From the NCBI RefSeq assembly GCF_014211975.1, contig NZ_CP060084.1, positions 744,001 to 808,000 of the forward strand: a stretch of DNA of 64,000 bases, in the 5' to 3' direction. The position numbers were made by a program, and so were the translations under genes. The notes below the pieces were generated by a model that was not told where the DNA came from, ran no database searches, and saw nothing but the letters and a program-made list of their open reading frames with translations. The stretch comes from Teredinibacter haidensis (GTDB lineage: Bacteria; Pseudomonadota; Gammaproteobacteria; Pseudomonadales; Cellvibrionaceae). Shown here in pieces: positions 19,089 through 27,673 of the stretch. Each line of letters starts with the position of its first letter. Position 1 is the stretch's first letter.

Positions 19089-19886
19089 CTATGGTTCTCG
19101 CCGGTATAGCCAGTTTCTTTTTACATTGTCACACACTATTAAATCCGCGTTGGCCCGCATACATTGCTGAATGGTTGATGGCAGAGTGCTGTCGTAACGC
19201 CGTTTGATGCTGTTGTTGGCTTTTTCATTCTTTAAATGCTCAAACATCATACCGAAGCGCAGCTCAAAACTTTCTCCCTGCTGAATAATCTCTCGATAAG
19301 TTGCTGCATAACGCGTAAACGACATGGTTGAGTCACCCAAGCCAATGGATAGCATTTTGTCCAAATAAAGAGGGTATGTAAGACTAAGGTAGTGCAAATC
19401 ACTTTGGCCTGAAAAACGCGGGTGATCGCGGCTTGCTAGGTTCAGGCTGTTCGATTGGCTGAACACCGTGGTGTTCAGCTCCTGGTTTTGGCGGTTGGTT
19501 TGCAATTGATAGTGATTCGTACGACAAATGATCCACTGCTTTTGTAATTTACAGTTATCTAGGGAAGTGCTTTGCTCCTGTTTTATTCGTTGGGACGGCT
19601 TGTTAACGGGTTTGATTGGCGCTGTCGCTGATTTTTTGGGGGCGGCTGGCGGAAGAGATAGCCCGGCTTTTCGCGCTGGCGTTTTGAGTAAAAGCCGTTG
19701 GATATTCTCGGAGTTTTTGCGGAACTCATTTAATGGTGGCAGCTGAGCACCCTTGCCGCGGGTCTTTAGCTTACAAAGAACCTCTTCTAATGCTGTTTTT
19801 GCCTGCTCCTGGCAGCTAAGCGTATTGGAACTTGCGCCAATAGCGGAAATGGCAATTAATGCCAGGAAAAAGCCCTTGGATTTCAT
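19089..19886 (-). CDS. Exported protein of unknown function
   Basis: 265 residues with a signal peptide (MKSKGFFLALIAISAIGASS). A Cys near position 25 follows TLS (TLSC), so lipoprotein processing is possible but not convincing. A proline/lysine-rich linker (about 70-110) leads to a C-terminal domain with paired cysteines (NCKLQKQWIICRTNHYQL and QQCMRANADLIVCDNVKRNW), suggesting periplasmic disulfides. The start overlaps the stop of mobA by 4 bp, so the two are co-transcribed and probably translationally coupled. No family recognised. Confidence 0.65.
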   Translation of the reverse strand: MKSKGFFLALIAISAIGASSNTLSCQEQAKTALEEVLCKLKTRGKGAQLPPLNEFRKNSENIQRLLLKTPARKAGLSLPPAAPKKSATAPIKPVNKPSQRIKQEQSTSLDNCKLQKQWIICRTNHYQLQTNRQNQELNTTVFSQSNSLNLASRDHPRFSGQSDLHYLSLTYPLYLDKMLSIGLGDSTMSFTRYAATYREIIQQGESFELRFGMMFEHLKNEKANNSIKRRYDSTLPSTIQQCMRANADLIVCDNVKRNWLYRREP

Positions 19887-20545
19887 TTTGAGCTTAAACC
19901 CTTAAAAGTGTTTTTTGCGTTTTGATAGTCTTCGGGCGTATTGATGTTCAAAAACAGGTGCGGTATCAGCTTGCTGGGCGCCTCTACTTCCTGCTCCGTT
20001 AAAATAAGAGGTTTAGCCTTGAGTTGTTTGAGCAGGCCCTTTGCCGACCTTTTGCCGCTATCAAAATAGGACTGCAGGGTCGCTAAACTGTTGACAGGCC
20101 AAATAGCGGTCAGATAATGATTCCGCTGTTGCCACTGAATATAGTGAACGGTTTCTTGTTCGGCATTTGCCGCTGAGCAAAACTGTTGTACTAGGTCTGT
20201 AGGCAGGAAAGGCGTATCTCCCGGCAGGGTTATCAGCCACTGACAGCTTGCGTGGTTTTCTTTTAGCCATATTAGCCCGCTTATCAGTCCCGCGAGGGGC
20301 CCTTGCCGTTCGCAGGACTGATCTTTGATAACGGGTAAATTTTGTTGGAGAGCTGATGGAGGCTGGTCGTTATAGCTTAACGCGACCCTACCTGTGCAAC
20401 CGTGAATGCAAGCCAGAGTGTGTTGAAGGAGGCTGCTTTCGCCCAAGGGCAAAAATATTTTTGCTTGCCCGCCCATACGTCGATTTTCGCCACCGGCCAA
20501 TATTACAACGCCAGTGTTGTCTGATGTTAAAGTGGTAGGTGCCAT
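19883..20545 (-). CDS. mobA: Molybdenum cofactor guanylyltransferase MobA
   Basis: 220 residues. It would transfer GMP from GTP to molybdopterin to make the bis-MGD cofactor of DMSO-reductase-type enzymes, in the cytoplasm. The nucleotide-binding signature VILAGGENRRMGGQAKIFLPL and the metal-site region LPGDTPFLP are both present. Residues GPLAGLISGL match the guanine-binding part. It is divergent from pdxH and overlaps a downstream exported protein by 4 bp. Other cofactor-synthesis genes are not in the window. Confidence 0.92.
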   Translation of the reverse strand: MAPTTLTSDNTGVVILAGGENRRMGGQAKIFLPLGESSLLQHTLACIHGCTGRVALSYNDQPPSALQQNLPVIKDQSCERQGPLAGLISGLIWLKENHASCQWLITLPGDTPFLPTDLVQQFCSAANAEQETVHYIQWQQRNHYLTAIWPVNSLATLQSYFDSGKRSAKGLLKQLKAKPLILTEQEVEAPSKLIPHLFLNINTPEDYQNAKNTFKGLSSK

Positions 20546-20607
20546 AATTGGATTAAAAAGGTAATATCCCTGCCCCGGAAAACGTTAATACTCATCATAA
20601 CCGAAAT

Positions 20608-21246
20608 ATGAAACTAGAAGACATTCGTCGTGAATACCTGGCCGGAGGCCTGAGTCGTGAAAACCTGCTGGCTGATCCGATCGCGCAATTCAATGTGTGG
20701 CTAGATCAGGCAATAACGGCGCAAATTCCAGACCCTACGGCTTTTACATTAGCAACAGTTGGCTCCGACGGTAGGCCAAGTCAACGTATTGTGTTATTGA
20801 AACAATTGGATGAACAGGGATTTGTTTTTTTTACCAATTACAGCAGTAAAAAAGCCGTTCAGATGGAAGCTAATAGGAACATCTGTATCCACTTTCCTTG
20901 GCATGGTATGGAGAGACAAGTGGAGGTGGAGGGTACCGTGGAGCGTATTTCCATAAAGGATTCACTGAAGTACTTCTTATCCCGCCCACGAGACAGCCAA
21001 GTGGCTGCTTGGGCTTCACACCAAAGCCATCATATAAGCTCTAGAAAAGCACTGCTGATGCAATTTGAAGCGATGAAAGCAAAGTTTGGTCAGGGCGATA
21101 TTCCTCTCCCGGATTTTTGGGGCGGCTATCGTGTAACCCCCGCGAGTTTCGAATTTTGGCAGGGCGGAGGTAGCCGTCTGCATGACCGTTTTCAGTATTC
21201 CAGAGTGACGAATACTCATTGGGATATAGAAAGGTTAGCACCTTAA
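20608..21246 (+). CDS. pdxH: Pyridoxamine/pyridoxine 5'-phosphate oxidase
   Basis: 212 residues, the usual length. FMN-dependent oxidase that makes pyridoxal 5'-phosphate, the last step of vitamin B6 synthesis and salvage. FMN- and substrate-site blocks are present: RIVLLKQLDEQGFVFFTNY, SKKAVQMEAN, FPWHGMERQVEVEG, SRPRDSQVAAWASHQS and the C-terminal EFWQGGGSRLHDRF. Monocistronic as far as visible; divergent from mobA. Confidence 0.96.
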   Translation: MKLEDIRREYLAGGLSRENLLADPIAQFNVWLDQAITAQIPDPTAFTLATVGSDGRPSQRIVLLKQLDEQGFVFFTNYSSKKAVQMEANRNICIHFPWHGMERQVEVEGTVERISIKDSLKYFLSRPRDSQVAAWASHQSHHISSRKALLMQFEAMKAKFGQGDIPLPDFWGGYRVTPASFEFWQGGGSRLHDRFQYSRVTNTHWDIERLAP

Positions 21247-21383
21247 CTGAGCTCGTTTATCCCGATGCTCGTCTGGAAGTGCGTATAGAAAACTTCTGAA
21301 TCGAAAATCGCCAAGGCTCGTCGATTGAGGGTATATGACTTTTATATTTCTGCGACCTATTTATTAGTCTCCTAAAAGGTTAA

Positions 21384-21913
21384 AACCATCGGCTTTAGCT
21401 ACAATGCTGGAATCGCAAATAAAGCTGGGGAGCAAAATATGAATTATCGATATGGCAGCCATACAGTCTTTAAAATTCAATATCACTTTGTGTTTGTCAC
21501 TAAATACCGCTATCGGGTTTTGACGGGGGATGTTGGGTTGAAGGCCCGAGAGCTGATTCGACAAACGTGGCAAGCTTTTGAGATTGAGATATTGAAAGGA
21601 GTGGTTAGCAAAGATCACATACATCTGCTTGTTTCAGCTCCGCCCAATATGGCCCCGAGCGAAATCATGCGTAGGGTCAAAGCTATTTGAGAGTTTCCCT
21701 GATCTTAAGAAAAGATATTGGGGTCGTCATTTTTGGGCAAGAGGATACTTTTGTGTTACTTCTGGGGAGTTAACTGAAGAGATGATTAAAAGTTATTTAG
21801 AACACCACTTCGAACCGAAAGTTGAAGACAATTTTCGGGTGGAGGAATAGACGGGTCTTCGACCCGTATCCGGACTTTCAGTCCGTAATGCTAACCCACC
21901 AGCTTTAGCTGGT
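21384..21913 (+). mobile_element. Degenerate IS200-type insertion element
   Basis: A broken IS200-family tnpA (21439-21850) is flanked by the subterminal structures expected of these single-strand transposons. To the right there are three hairpins in a row: ACGGGTC/GACCCGT (21851-21867), CGGACT/AGTCCG (21871-21885) and ACCAGCT/AGCTGGT (21898-21913). To the left, the 9-mer GCTTTAGCT (21392-21400) is shared with the last hairpin. No tnpB is present. Exact ends are not defined; IS200 elements leave no target duplication. Confidence 0.75.
21439..21850 (+). pseudogene. tnpA: IS200-family Y1 transposase TnpA, broken by an internal deletion
   Basis: The first frame (21439-21690) carries the IS200 N-terminus (FVFVTKYRYRVL) and the HUH metal motif in DHIHLLVSAPP. 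It then stops right after MRRVKAI. The second frame resumes at KLFESFPDLKKRYWGRHFWARGYF and holds the catalytic Tyr of SYLEHHFEPK, ending at 21850. The join AAAGCTATTTGAG reads correctly as AAG CTA TTT GAG in the second frame. This implies loss of roughly 13-17 bases encoding about five residues (normally GRxSx), consistent with slippage between short AAAG-like repeats. The element should not transpose on its own. Confidence 0.85.
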
Positions 21914-22081
21914 TGTTGAGTTACACTGTCGGCGCTAGAGCTGGTGAGCTATCGATATCTCATGAAATCTCCTTTTGGCTGCTCTAATCAGAGCGCAAGA
22001 GCTTGAATACCCCCCCTGTCATTGAACTGTCACGAGCCTGACATAGGCTTGCTTTCGAAATTGTCATAAGGGTCAGTTAGT

Positions 22082-22441
22082 ATGATTAAGAAGAACCGCG
22101 GCTTTACCCGCGTCGTCAAGGCTGGTATGTATTCATACAAGGGATTGATTGCGGCATTTAGAAATGAAGCTGCGTTTAGACAGGAGTTGGCGATTGCGGT
22201 TATTCTAATTCCCCTCGCTTTTTGGCTGGAAGTAACCAAACTCGAGAGAATTGTCCTTATTGCTATGGTGATTATGGTACTGATTGTTGAATTGTTGAAC
22301 AGTGGTATTGAATCGGTGGTGGATCGGGTGGGCTACGAACATCACGAGTTGGCGGGGCGGGCTAAGGATATGGGTTCTGCGGCGGTCCTGCTAAGTTTGG
22401 GGTTGCTGTTATTTGTATGGATAGGCATTGTCCTTTTTTAG
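22082..22441 (+). CDS. dgkA: Diacylglycerol kinase
   Basis: 119 residues, the usual size for the small bacterial integral-membrane kinase that phosphorylates diacylglycerol to phosphatidic acid using ATP. Three transmembrane helices are visible. The signature ELLNSGIESVVDRVG is intact and includes the catalytic Glu, with the preceding conserved RNEAAFRQE. The stop is 3 bp before the shikimate kinase start, so the two genes are an operon. Lipid recycling (for example after membrane-derived glucan or LPS modification) is the known role. Confidence 0.95.
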   Translation: MIKKNRGFTRVVKAGMYSYKGLIAAFRNEAAFRQELAIAVILIPLAFWLEVTKLERIVLIAMVIMVLIVELLNSGIESVVDRVGYEHHELAGRAKDMGSAAVLLSLGLLLFVWIGIVLF

Positions 22442-22444
22442 CCA

Positions 22445-22972
22445 ATGGTAAAACGAATAAACCAACAATCAATAGTCCTTATAGGGATGCCTGGTTGCGG
22501 CAAAAGCACTTTGGGCGTACTGCTTGCCAAGGCTCTTGCCAAACCTTTTGTGGATACTGACTTGCTGATTCAGGAGCAGATGGGGGCCACCCTTCAAGAT
22601 TTTCTGGATGTTCACGGCCATATGGCGCTTAGGCAGCAGGAAGAGCGCGTAGTGCTTATCTCGGACCTTGAGAACAAGGTTGTTGCGACGGGAGGCAGTG
22701 TTGTATACAGCTCCGCTGCCATGGCGAAGCTAAAGCGGTGCGGTGTTTGTGTTTTTCTTGATGTGCCGCCTGAAGAACTTTACAGACGAGTTGCTAATTT
22801 CTCTTCTCGAGGCATTGCCAGTGCGCCAAATACCACTCTCGAAATGCTCTATCGGGAGCGTTTACCGTTCTATCGACAGTATGGAGACTACTGCCTCAGA
22901 GTTAACGGCCAAACTCCCAAGCAAATGATCGAGCAGTTGCTCGAGCTTTTGAGCGTCAATTCTCCCCTCTAA
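22445..22972 (+). CDS. Shikimate kinase family protein
   Basis: 175 residues. The P-loop GMPGCGKST, the shikimate-site DTDLLIQ and the VVATGGSVV block identify a shikimate kinase fold (ATP plus shikimate to shikimate 3-phosphate). The LID-region Arg is in a slightly atypical FSSRGIA. It is not next to aroB, so it may be a second copy or a paralogue with another small-molecule substrate. It lies 3 bp after dgkA. Confidence 0.85.
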   Translation: MVKRINQQSIVLIGMPGCGKSTLGVLLAKALAKPFVDTDLLIQEQMGATLQDFLDVHGHMALRQQEERVVLISDLENKVVATGGSVVYSSAAMAKLKRCGVCVFLDVPPEELYRRVANFSSRGIASAPNTTLEMLYRERLPFYRQYGDYCLRVNGQTPKQMIEQLLELLSVNSPL

Positions 22973-23425
22973 ATTTAAATACCGATACTCAATATTCCTT
23001 TTTAAATAAGGGGGGAGCAGGGTATCTGTATCGAGTATGTCGCTCAAATTTCAATTTCGCGCAACAAAACAGCTTCCAGAATAAAAAATATTTTATTTTT
23101 CGGGAATTCATTAAAAAATATGAAGTCCTATGAAGTGTATTTGTTGGAATACTGCGCCATATTTACAGGCGGAGCCGGAAATGCCGTGAAAAACCAAAAA
23201 CTAATACTTTAAGATTAGCTAAATGAATGATATTCACCATTCTTATTACGTTTTTGTCCTTCATATTTAATGCGTATGTGCTATATTTTGAAACAAGTAG
23301 GTTGATTGCTCTTCTCTACAAACGCAGTTTTTATGTTTGTTGTGTTGTTTGTTTTTACGTTTGTTTTTTTTAATTGTGTAATTGTTATTCGCTTAATTTG
23401 ATGTGTTTTATGTGTAACTAGTCCC
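22973..23425. other. Gap ending in a strong terminator; possible small RNA
   Basis: About 450 bp of AT-rich sequence with no credible coding frame, yet ending in a canonical plus-strand terminator. TGCTATATT (near 23280) resembles an extended -10 box, though no good -35 is 17 bp upstream. Either a long 3' untranslated region of the dgkA operon or a small RNA gene. Confidence 0.35.
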
Positions 23426-23452
23426 AGCCCGCCTTCGTGCGGGCTTTTTTTT
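23426..23452 (+). terminator. Rho-independent terminator
   Basis: Perfect stem AGCCCGC/GCGGGCT with a six-base CTTCGT loop, followed by eight Ts (23445-23452). Confidence 0.9.
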
Positions 23453-23605
23453 GCCTACAGGAAGTAGGTATGCCGTGCAGGCCAAGGAAGGCCGAGAACG
23501 CTGGCCTACAGGAAGTAGGTATGCCGTGTAGGCCATGGGAGGCCGAGAACGCTGGCCTACAGGAAGTAGGTATGCCGTGTAGGCCATGGGAGGCAGAGAA
23601 CGGTG
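23453..23605. repeat. Three tandem 51-bp repeats with internal hairpins
   Basis: Copies at 23453-23503, 23504-23554 and 23555-23605, with 1-4 differences each, start directly after the terminator T run. A degraded fourth start follows. Each unit holds two small inverted repeats: CCTAC/GTAGG and GGCC/GGCC. Open frames across it exist only because 51 is a multiple of 3. Confidence 0.9.
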
Positions 23606-23721
23606 ACTTACAGGATGCAGACCGAAAACTGCTCCTTGTATTTTCTGTGTTTCAGCCATCGTTGGTGGTCGTATGCTTTAGGGAATGCATCATCAGAGCG
23701 GGGAGCGACTAAACCCCCTTT

Positions 23722-24192
23722 TTACGGTAACGGTAAGGCCGTTGTATATTTAACCTGTTTCAACGCGAAAACCGAATTTACCGAAGCAACATTGGGCAGG
23801 TGGACCAGTTTACTTTTCAATAGCTGCTCATAGTGGTCTACGCTTGCAACAATGACTTTCAGTAGATAGTCCTTATCGCCGGTAATGGAGTAACATTCGA
23901 CAATTTCTTGGATGGTTTGTACCGAGCTCTCGAAAGCGAGCAGCGATTCTTCATCGTGGCTTTTTATCGTGATGTAAGCATGTACAGCGACGCCTAAATT
24001 GAGTTTTTCCGCATCCAGCAGCGTCACTCGGCGCTTAATATAACCGGCTTCCTCCAAACGCTTAACCCTGCGCCAACAGGGAGTATGGGAAAGACCGATG
24101 GCATCTCCCAGCTCTGCCATTGAAACTTCAGCGTTGGCTTGCAGGCATTTCAAAATTTTTATATCGTAATTATCCAGTTCAGTAGTGGTCAT
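23722..24192 (-). CDS. Lrp/AsnC-family transcriptional regulator
   Basis: 156 residues. The N-terminal winged helix-turn-helix (LDNYDIKILKCLQANAEVSM, ELGDAIGLSHTPCWRRVKRL) is followed by the RAM ligand-binding domain (AYITIKSHDEESL, CYSITGDKDYLLKVIV). Lrp-type proteins sense amino acids and often control the adjacent gene. Here the divergent neighbour, 92 bp away, is an aminotransferase, so amino-acid-responsive control of that gene is a reasonable inference. A palindrome AATCGCGATT (24225-24234) lies between them. Confidence 0.93.
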   Translation of the reverse strand: MTTTELDNYDIKILKCLQANAEVSMAELGDAIGLSHTPCWRRVKRLEEAGYIKRRVTLLDAEKLNLGVAVHAYITIKSHDEESLLAFESSVQTIQEIVECYSITGDKDYLLKVIVASVDHYEQLLKSKLVHLPNVASVNSVFALKQVKYTTALPLP

Positions 24193-24224
24193 AACGGGCC
24201 CAAAGCTAGCAAGTTATAGGGTAG

Positions 24225-24234
24225 AATCGCGATT
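24225..24234. promoter_or_regulatory. Candidate operator between Lrp regulator and aminotransferase
   Basis: Perfect 10-bp palindrome AATCGCGATT in the divergent intergenic region. Position fits an autoregulatory site, but Lrp sites are loosely defined, so this is only a candidate. Confidence 0.3.
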
Positions 24235-24284
24235 TCGCACGACTTTACACTGTGTTCCTTTCCCTCTCAAATGTAATAGCAAGC

Positions 24285-25460
24285 ATGTTCAATAATTTAT
24301 CGACTTTACCACCGGACCCGATTCTTGGGTTGATTGCCCAGTTTAATAACGATTTACGCGACAGGAAGATAGACCTCGGCGTCGGAGTGTACCGAGATAG
24401 TAAAGGTGAAACCCCTATATTGGAAAGCGTGAAGTTGGCTGAAAAGCGCATTCTCGAAAGCGAGCGCTCCAAAGCGTATGTGGGGCCGCTGGGTAATGCA
24501 GAATTTAACCGCGCAATGGCAGTGTTGGCTTTAGGTAAACACCACCCTCAGTTGGAATCTCTGGCTTTGGTGCAAACCCCTGGGGGTTGCGGTGCGTTGC
24601 GTGTCGCCGCGGAGCTGATAAAACGAGCAGATGCTAACGCCTGTATCTGGGTTAGTGATCCGACCTGGGGTAACCATGTGCCATTATTGGCTGGTGCGGG
24701 GGTTACCATCAAAACTTATCCCTACTATGACTTCAAAAATCACAGTATTTGTTTTGACTCCATGATGGATGCTTTGCAACAGGTCCCCGCGGGGGATTTA
24801 GTTCTTTTACATGGTTGCTGCCACAATCCGACGGGTGCCGATCTCTCTCCGGCTCAATGGCAAGCGATTACCAACTTGTCTGCGGAGAACGGTTTTGTAC
24901 CCTTTATCGATTCTGCGTATCAGGGGTTTGGTAACGGTATCGCCGCCGATGCTTATGGTATCCGCTTAATGTGTGAGCAATTACCTGAAGTGGTACTTGC
25001 GCTGTCCTGCTCAAAGAATTTTGGTTTATATCGAGAGCGCGTGGGTGCGGTAGGCGTACTCGGTAAAGGCAAGGCGACCGTCAGTTCTCATATTGCCAGT
25101 ATTGTGCGGGGCATCTATTCCATGCCTCCATCGCATGGTGCAACAGTGGTTTCTGAGATATTGACGGATGAAGCCTTGCGTCGGGCGTGGGTCAGCGAAG
25201 TGGACCAGATGCGCGGAAGAATTGACTCTATGCGTAAAAAACTCGTTGAGGAGGTTAATGCCTTAGGTGCCGCGGGCCGATTCGATCATATTGCACAGCA
25301 GCAGGGAATGTTTTCGTTTCTCGGGATTAATAAAGGGCAGGTCGCCCGTATGGCCGAAGATCACGGGATCTATATGGTTGATACCAGCCGCATCAGTTTG
25401 GCCGGATTGAACGAATCGAACATGCAGACATTTTGTTCTGCGCTGATGAATGTGATCTAG
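24285..25460 (+). CDS. Aromatic/aspartate aminotransferase (class I, fold type I)
   Basis: 391 residues from the ATG at 24285 (MFNNLSTLPPDPILGLIAQF is the standard N-terminus; the GTG at 24252 adds 11 odd residues). PLP enzyme that swaps amino groups between aspartate or aromatic amino acids and 2-oxoglutarate. The motifs are KIDLGVGVYRD, the substrate-binding HNPTGADL, and SCSKNFGLYRER with the PLP lysine at about 244. These are of the TyrB/AspC type, but specificity cannot be told from sequence. Divergent from the Lrp regulator. Confidence 0.93.
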   Translation: MFNNLSTLPPDPILGLIAQFNNDLRDRKIDLGVGVYRDSKGETPILESVKLAEKRILESERSKAYVGPLGNAEFNRAMAVLALGKHHPQLESLALVQTPGGCGALRVAAELIKRADANACIWVSDPTWGNHVPLLAGAGVTIKTYPYYDFKNHSICFDSMMDALQQVPAGDLVLLHGCCHNPTGADLSPAQWQAITNLSAENGFVPFIDSAYQGFGNGIAADAYGIRLMCEQLPEVVLALSCSKNFGLYRERVGAVGVLGKGKATVSSHIASIVRGIYSMPPSHGATVVSEILTDEALRRAWVSEVDQMRGRIDSMRKKLVEEVNALGAAGRFDHIAQQQGMFSFLGINKGQVARMAEDHGIYMVDTSRISLAGLNESNMQTFCSALMNVI

Positions 25461-25593
25461 GCGTCAAAGTTTCGATAAAGTCCATCGGGGCGAAGAAAAG
25501 CCTTCTATACTGGCGCAAAGTATCGCCTCAATTTTGTAATCGAGGCGAACCCAGTTGAAGAAGATTTTTTTCTGAGTGAGTTGGTTAGTTTTC

Positions 25594-26820
25594 ATGCCAA
25601 ATAATATCAAAATGCATGTGGGTGAATTAAGGGTTGGTATGTATGTGTCCAAGCTAGATAAAGACTGGCTGGACACGCCTTTTATCATGCAGGGATTCTC
25701 TATCGAAGAGCAGGACGATATCGATATCGTTTCCGAGTATTGCGAATATGTGTGGGTGGATGTCGACCATTCACGGAAACTAAGTGTTCATAGCTCTGGT
25801 ACTGGCTCGGCGTCCCAAGCACGCGCTTCAGTCAATGCCTTCGCGCCAGAAGTATCCATTCAAGAAGAGCATCGTAAAGCCTATAGAACCTTCCGGAATG
25901 CGCGTTCCCTGACGAAAACTATGCTGGACGATATTCGTCTGGGTGGTGCCTTGGATGGCTCCAAAGCGCGGGAAATGGTAAACGATTGTGTGCAATCGGT
26001 CATTCGTCACCCGGACGCGTTGCTGTGGATGGCAAAGATTCGCGATGAACGTGCGTACACTGCAGAGCACTGTTTGAACGTCTGTATTCTTGCTATCGCC
26101 TTTGGTCGACAATTGAGCTTGGATGAGAGCGGGTTGCATGACCTGGGTATGTGTGGGTTGCTGCACGATGTGGGGAAAATGCGTGTACCGGAGGAAATAG
26201 TCGATAAGCCTGCGAGCCTTACGCCGAAAGAAATGCGTCTAATGAAAGCGCATACTGTCCATGGTCGAAATTTATTACTGGCCAGTTCCAATATTTTTAA
26301 TGGTGCTATCGACGTCGCTTACAGCCATCACGAACGTATTGATGGAGTAGGGTACCCACGTAAGCTGCCTGGCCACGGTATTTCACGATATTCCCGTATT
26401 ATTTCTATTGTCGATGCTTATGATGCTATGACGGCAGACCGCTGTTATTCGCGGGCTCGAACCTCCACAGAAGCTCTAAAGATAATATACGAAGAAAGAG
26501 GCAAGCAGTTCGATGAGGCGCTGGCGGTAAAGTTTATTGAAACCATTGGACTTTATCCTGCGGGTAGTATTGTTGAACTCTACAGTGGTGATGTGGGTAT
26601 TGTCTTGGAATCCAACCAAAAATATCGTCATCTCCCCCGTGTTATTTTACTGCTGGATGAAAATAAAAAAGCACGGGAGAAAGAACTGATTAAAGATCTT
26701 GTTTACATCGAGAGTGGTGAAATACCCCGTAAATACCTGGTGAAACAGGTTTGGCGCGATGGCAGTTTTGACATACGCTTACGCGAATACCAGAAGAAGG
26801 GGCTGGTGTTAAAGCACTAA
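25594..26820 (+). CDS. HD-GYP cyclic-di-GMP phosphodiesterase with DUF3391 N-terminal domain
   Basis: 408 residues from the ATG at 25594; GTG 25576 is in frame but without a ribosome site. The N-terminal region MHVGELRVGMYVSKLDKDWLDTPFIMQGF is of DUF3391 type (here shown in part: VGMYVSKLDKDWLDTPF). A linker leads to an HD domain (HDVGKMRVP, His191-Asp192) and the GYP motif (HHERIDGVGYP, about 253-255). Both signatures are intact, so hydrolysis of cyclic-di-GMP to GMP is plausible. This is the usual architecture in Pseudomonas and Vibrio. It stands alone. Confidence 0.92.
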   Translation: MPNNIKMHVGELRVGMYVSKLDKDWLDTPFIMQGFSIEEQDDIDIVSEYCEYVWVDVDHSRKLSVHSSGTGSASQARASVNAFAPEVSIQEEHRKAYRTFRNARSLTKTMLDDIRLGGALDGSKAREMVNDCVQSVIRHPDALLWMAKIRDERAYTAEHCLNVCILAIAFGRQLSLDESGLHDLGMCGLLHDVGKMRVPEEIVDKPASLTPKEMRLMKAHTVHGRNLLLASSNIFNGAIDVAYSHHERIDGVGYPRKLPGHGISRYSRIISIVDAYDAMTADRCYSRARTSTEALKIIYEERGKQFDEALAVKFIETIGLYPAGSIVELYSGDVGIVLESNQKYRHLPRVILLLDENKKAREKELIKDLVYIESGEIPRKYLVKQVWRDGSFDIRLREYQKKGLVLKH

Positions 26821-26953
26821 AGCGAACCAGCAAAACGGTCGACAAGCTGAATAATTTTCCGCAACCGCACTAGGCGCCAGTTCGTGTCCAAGCTACTACA
26901 TTTAAGATAGAAGTAGTGGCCATTAAAAATAGTACATGTACTAGCGAGCCAGA

Positions 26954-27427
26954 TTATTTTTCATACTCTATTGCATTGATATACCAAATCATCGCTCCAG
27001 CCTCAGTTTTCACTTCAGCCTCATCGTCCACCTCTTTTTTTAACAGAGCTCGGGCCATGGGCGAGTCGATGGAGATATAGTCTTTACGGTTGAATATTTC
27101 GTCATAGCCTGTAATCCGGAATTTAAGGCGGTCACCCTGCTCGCTCTCGACTTCTACCCACGCACCAAAAAACACCTTTCCTTCTTGTTCGGGGTGATAT
27201 TCAACTATTTTAAGGTGCTCCAGACATTTACGTAGGTAGCGAACACGGCGGTCCACCTCTCGGAGTCGCTTCTTGTTGTATTGATAGTCGGCGTTTTCAC
27301 TGCGATCGCCTAAGCTTGCAGCCCAAGAGACTTTCTTCGTAACTTCTGGGCGCTCAATACGCCATAGCTCATCGAGTTCCTTTTCAAGGTCGTTGTAGCC
27401 TTGTTTGGTAATTAATGGCGTTTTCAA
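26954..27427 (-). CDS. greB: Transcription elongation factor GreB
   Basis: 157 residues, full length. GreA/GreB factors reactivate backtracked RNA polymerase by stimulating transcript cleavage through the secondary channel. The N-terminal coiled coil (ITKQGYNDLEKELDELW ... GDRSENADYQYNKKRLREVD) carries the acidic tip (DRSENADY). The basic character (KKRLREVDRRVRYLRKCLE) and length fit GreB better than GreA. The C-terminal domain ends in MIWYINAIEYEK. Confidence 0.95.
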   Translation of the reverse strand: MKTPLITKQGYNDLEKELDELWRIERPEVTKKVSWAASLGDRSENADYQYNKKRLREVDRRVRYLRKCLEHLKIVEYHPEQEGKVFFGAWVEVESEQGDRLKFRITGYDEIFNRKDYISIDSPMARALLKKEVDDEAEVKTEAGAMIWYINAIEYEK

Positions 27428-27673
27428 ATCTTGTCTCTCGTTCTTAGTCTTTTCGTCAATTGAGTGATGTGGGATAAGTGATACCCCAACAATTTAGTTA
27501 CTTTAGTTTTCATCACCGTGCCAAGCAAGGCGGGTAGGGGCTGCAAGTGCCAAATAATTCAGAAATAGAAAATTTATGGGGCTGTACCTGTATCGATCGA
27601 TTATTACTTACTTGGTGGAGTAAGGAGCCTCGTGAATATTTTGCTCTTTAAATATGGGTGAATAAAGGCTGCT

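Noticed and set aside
22973..23425. Known riboswitch in the AT-rich gap
   Set aside because: I could not match any conserved aptamer core by eye.
23453..23605. CRISPR array
   Set aside because: The three units abut with no spacers, and no cas genes are nearby.
23437..23712. Repeat-protein gene over the 51-bp units
   Set aside because: Begins inside a terminator; open on both strands only because the unit is a multiple of 3.
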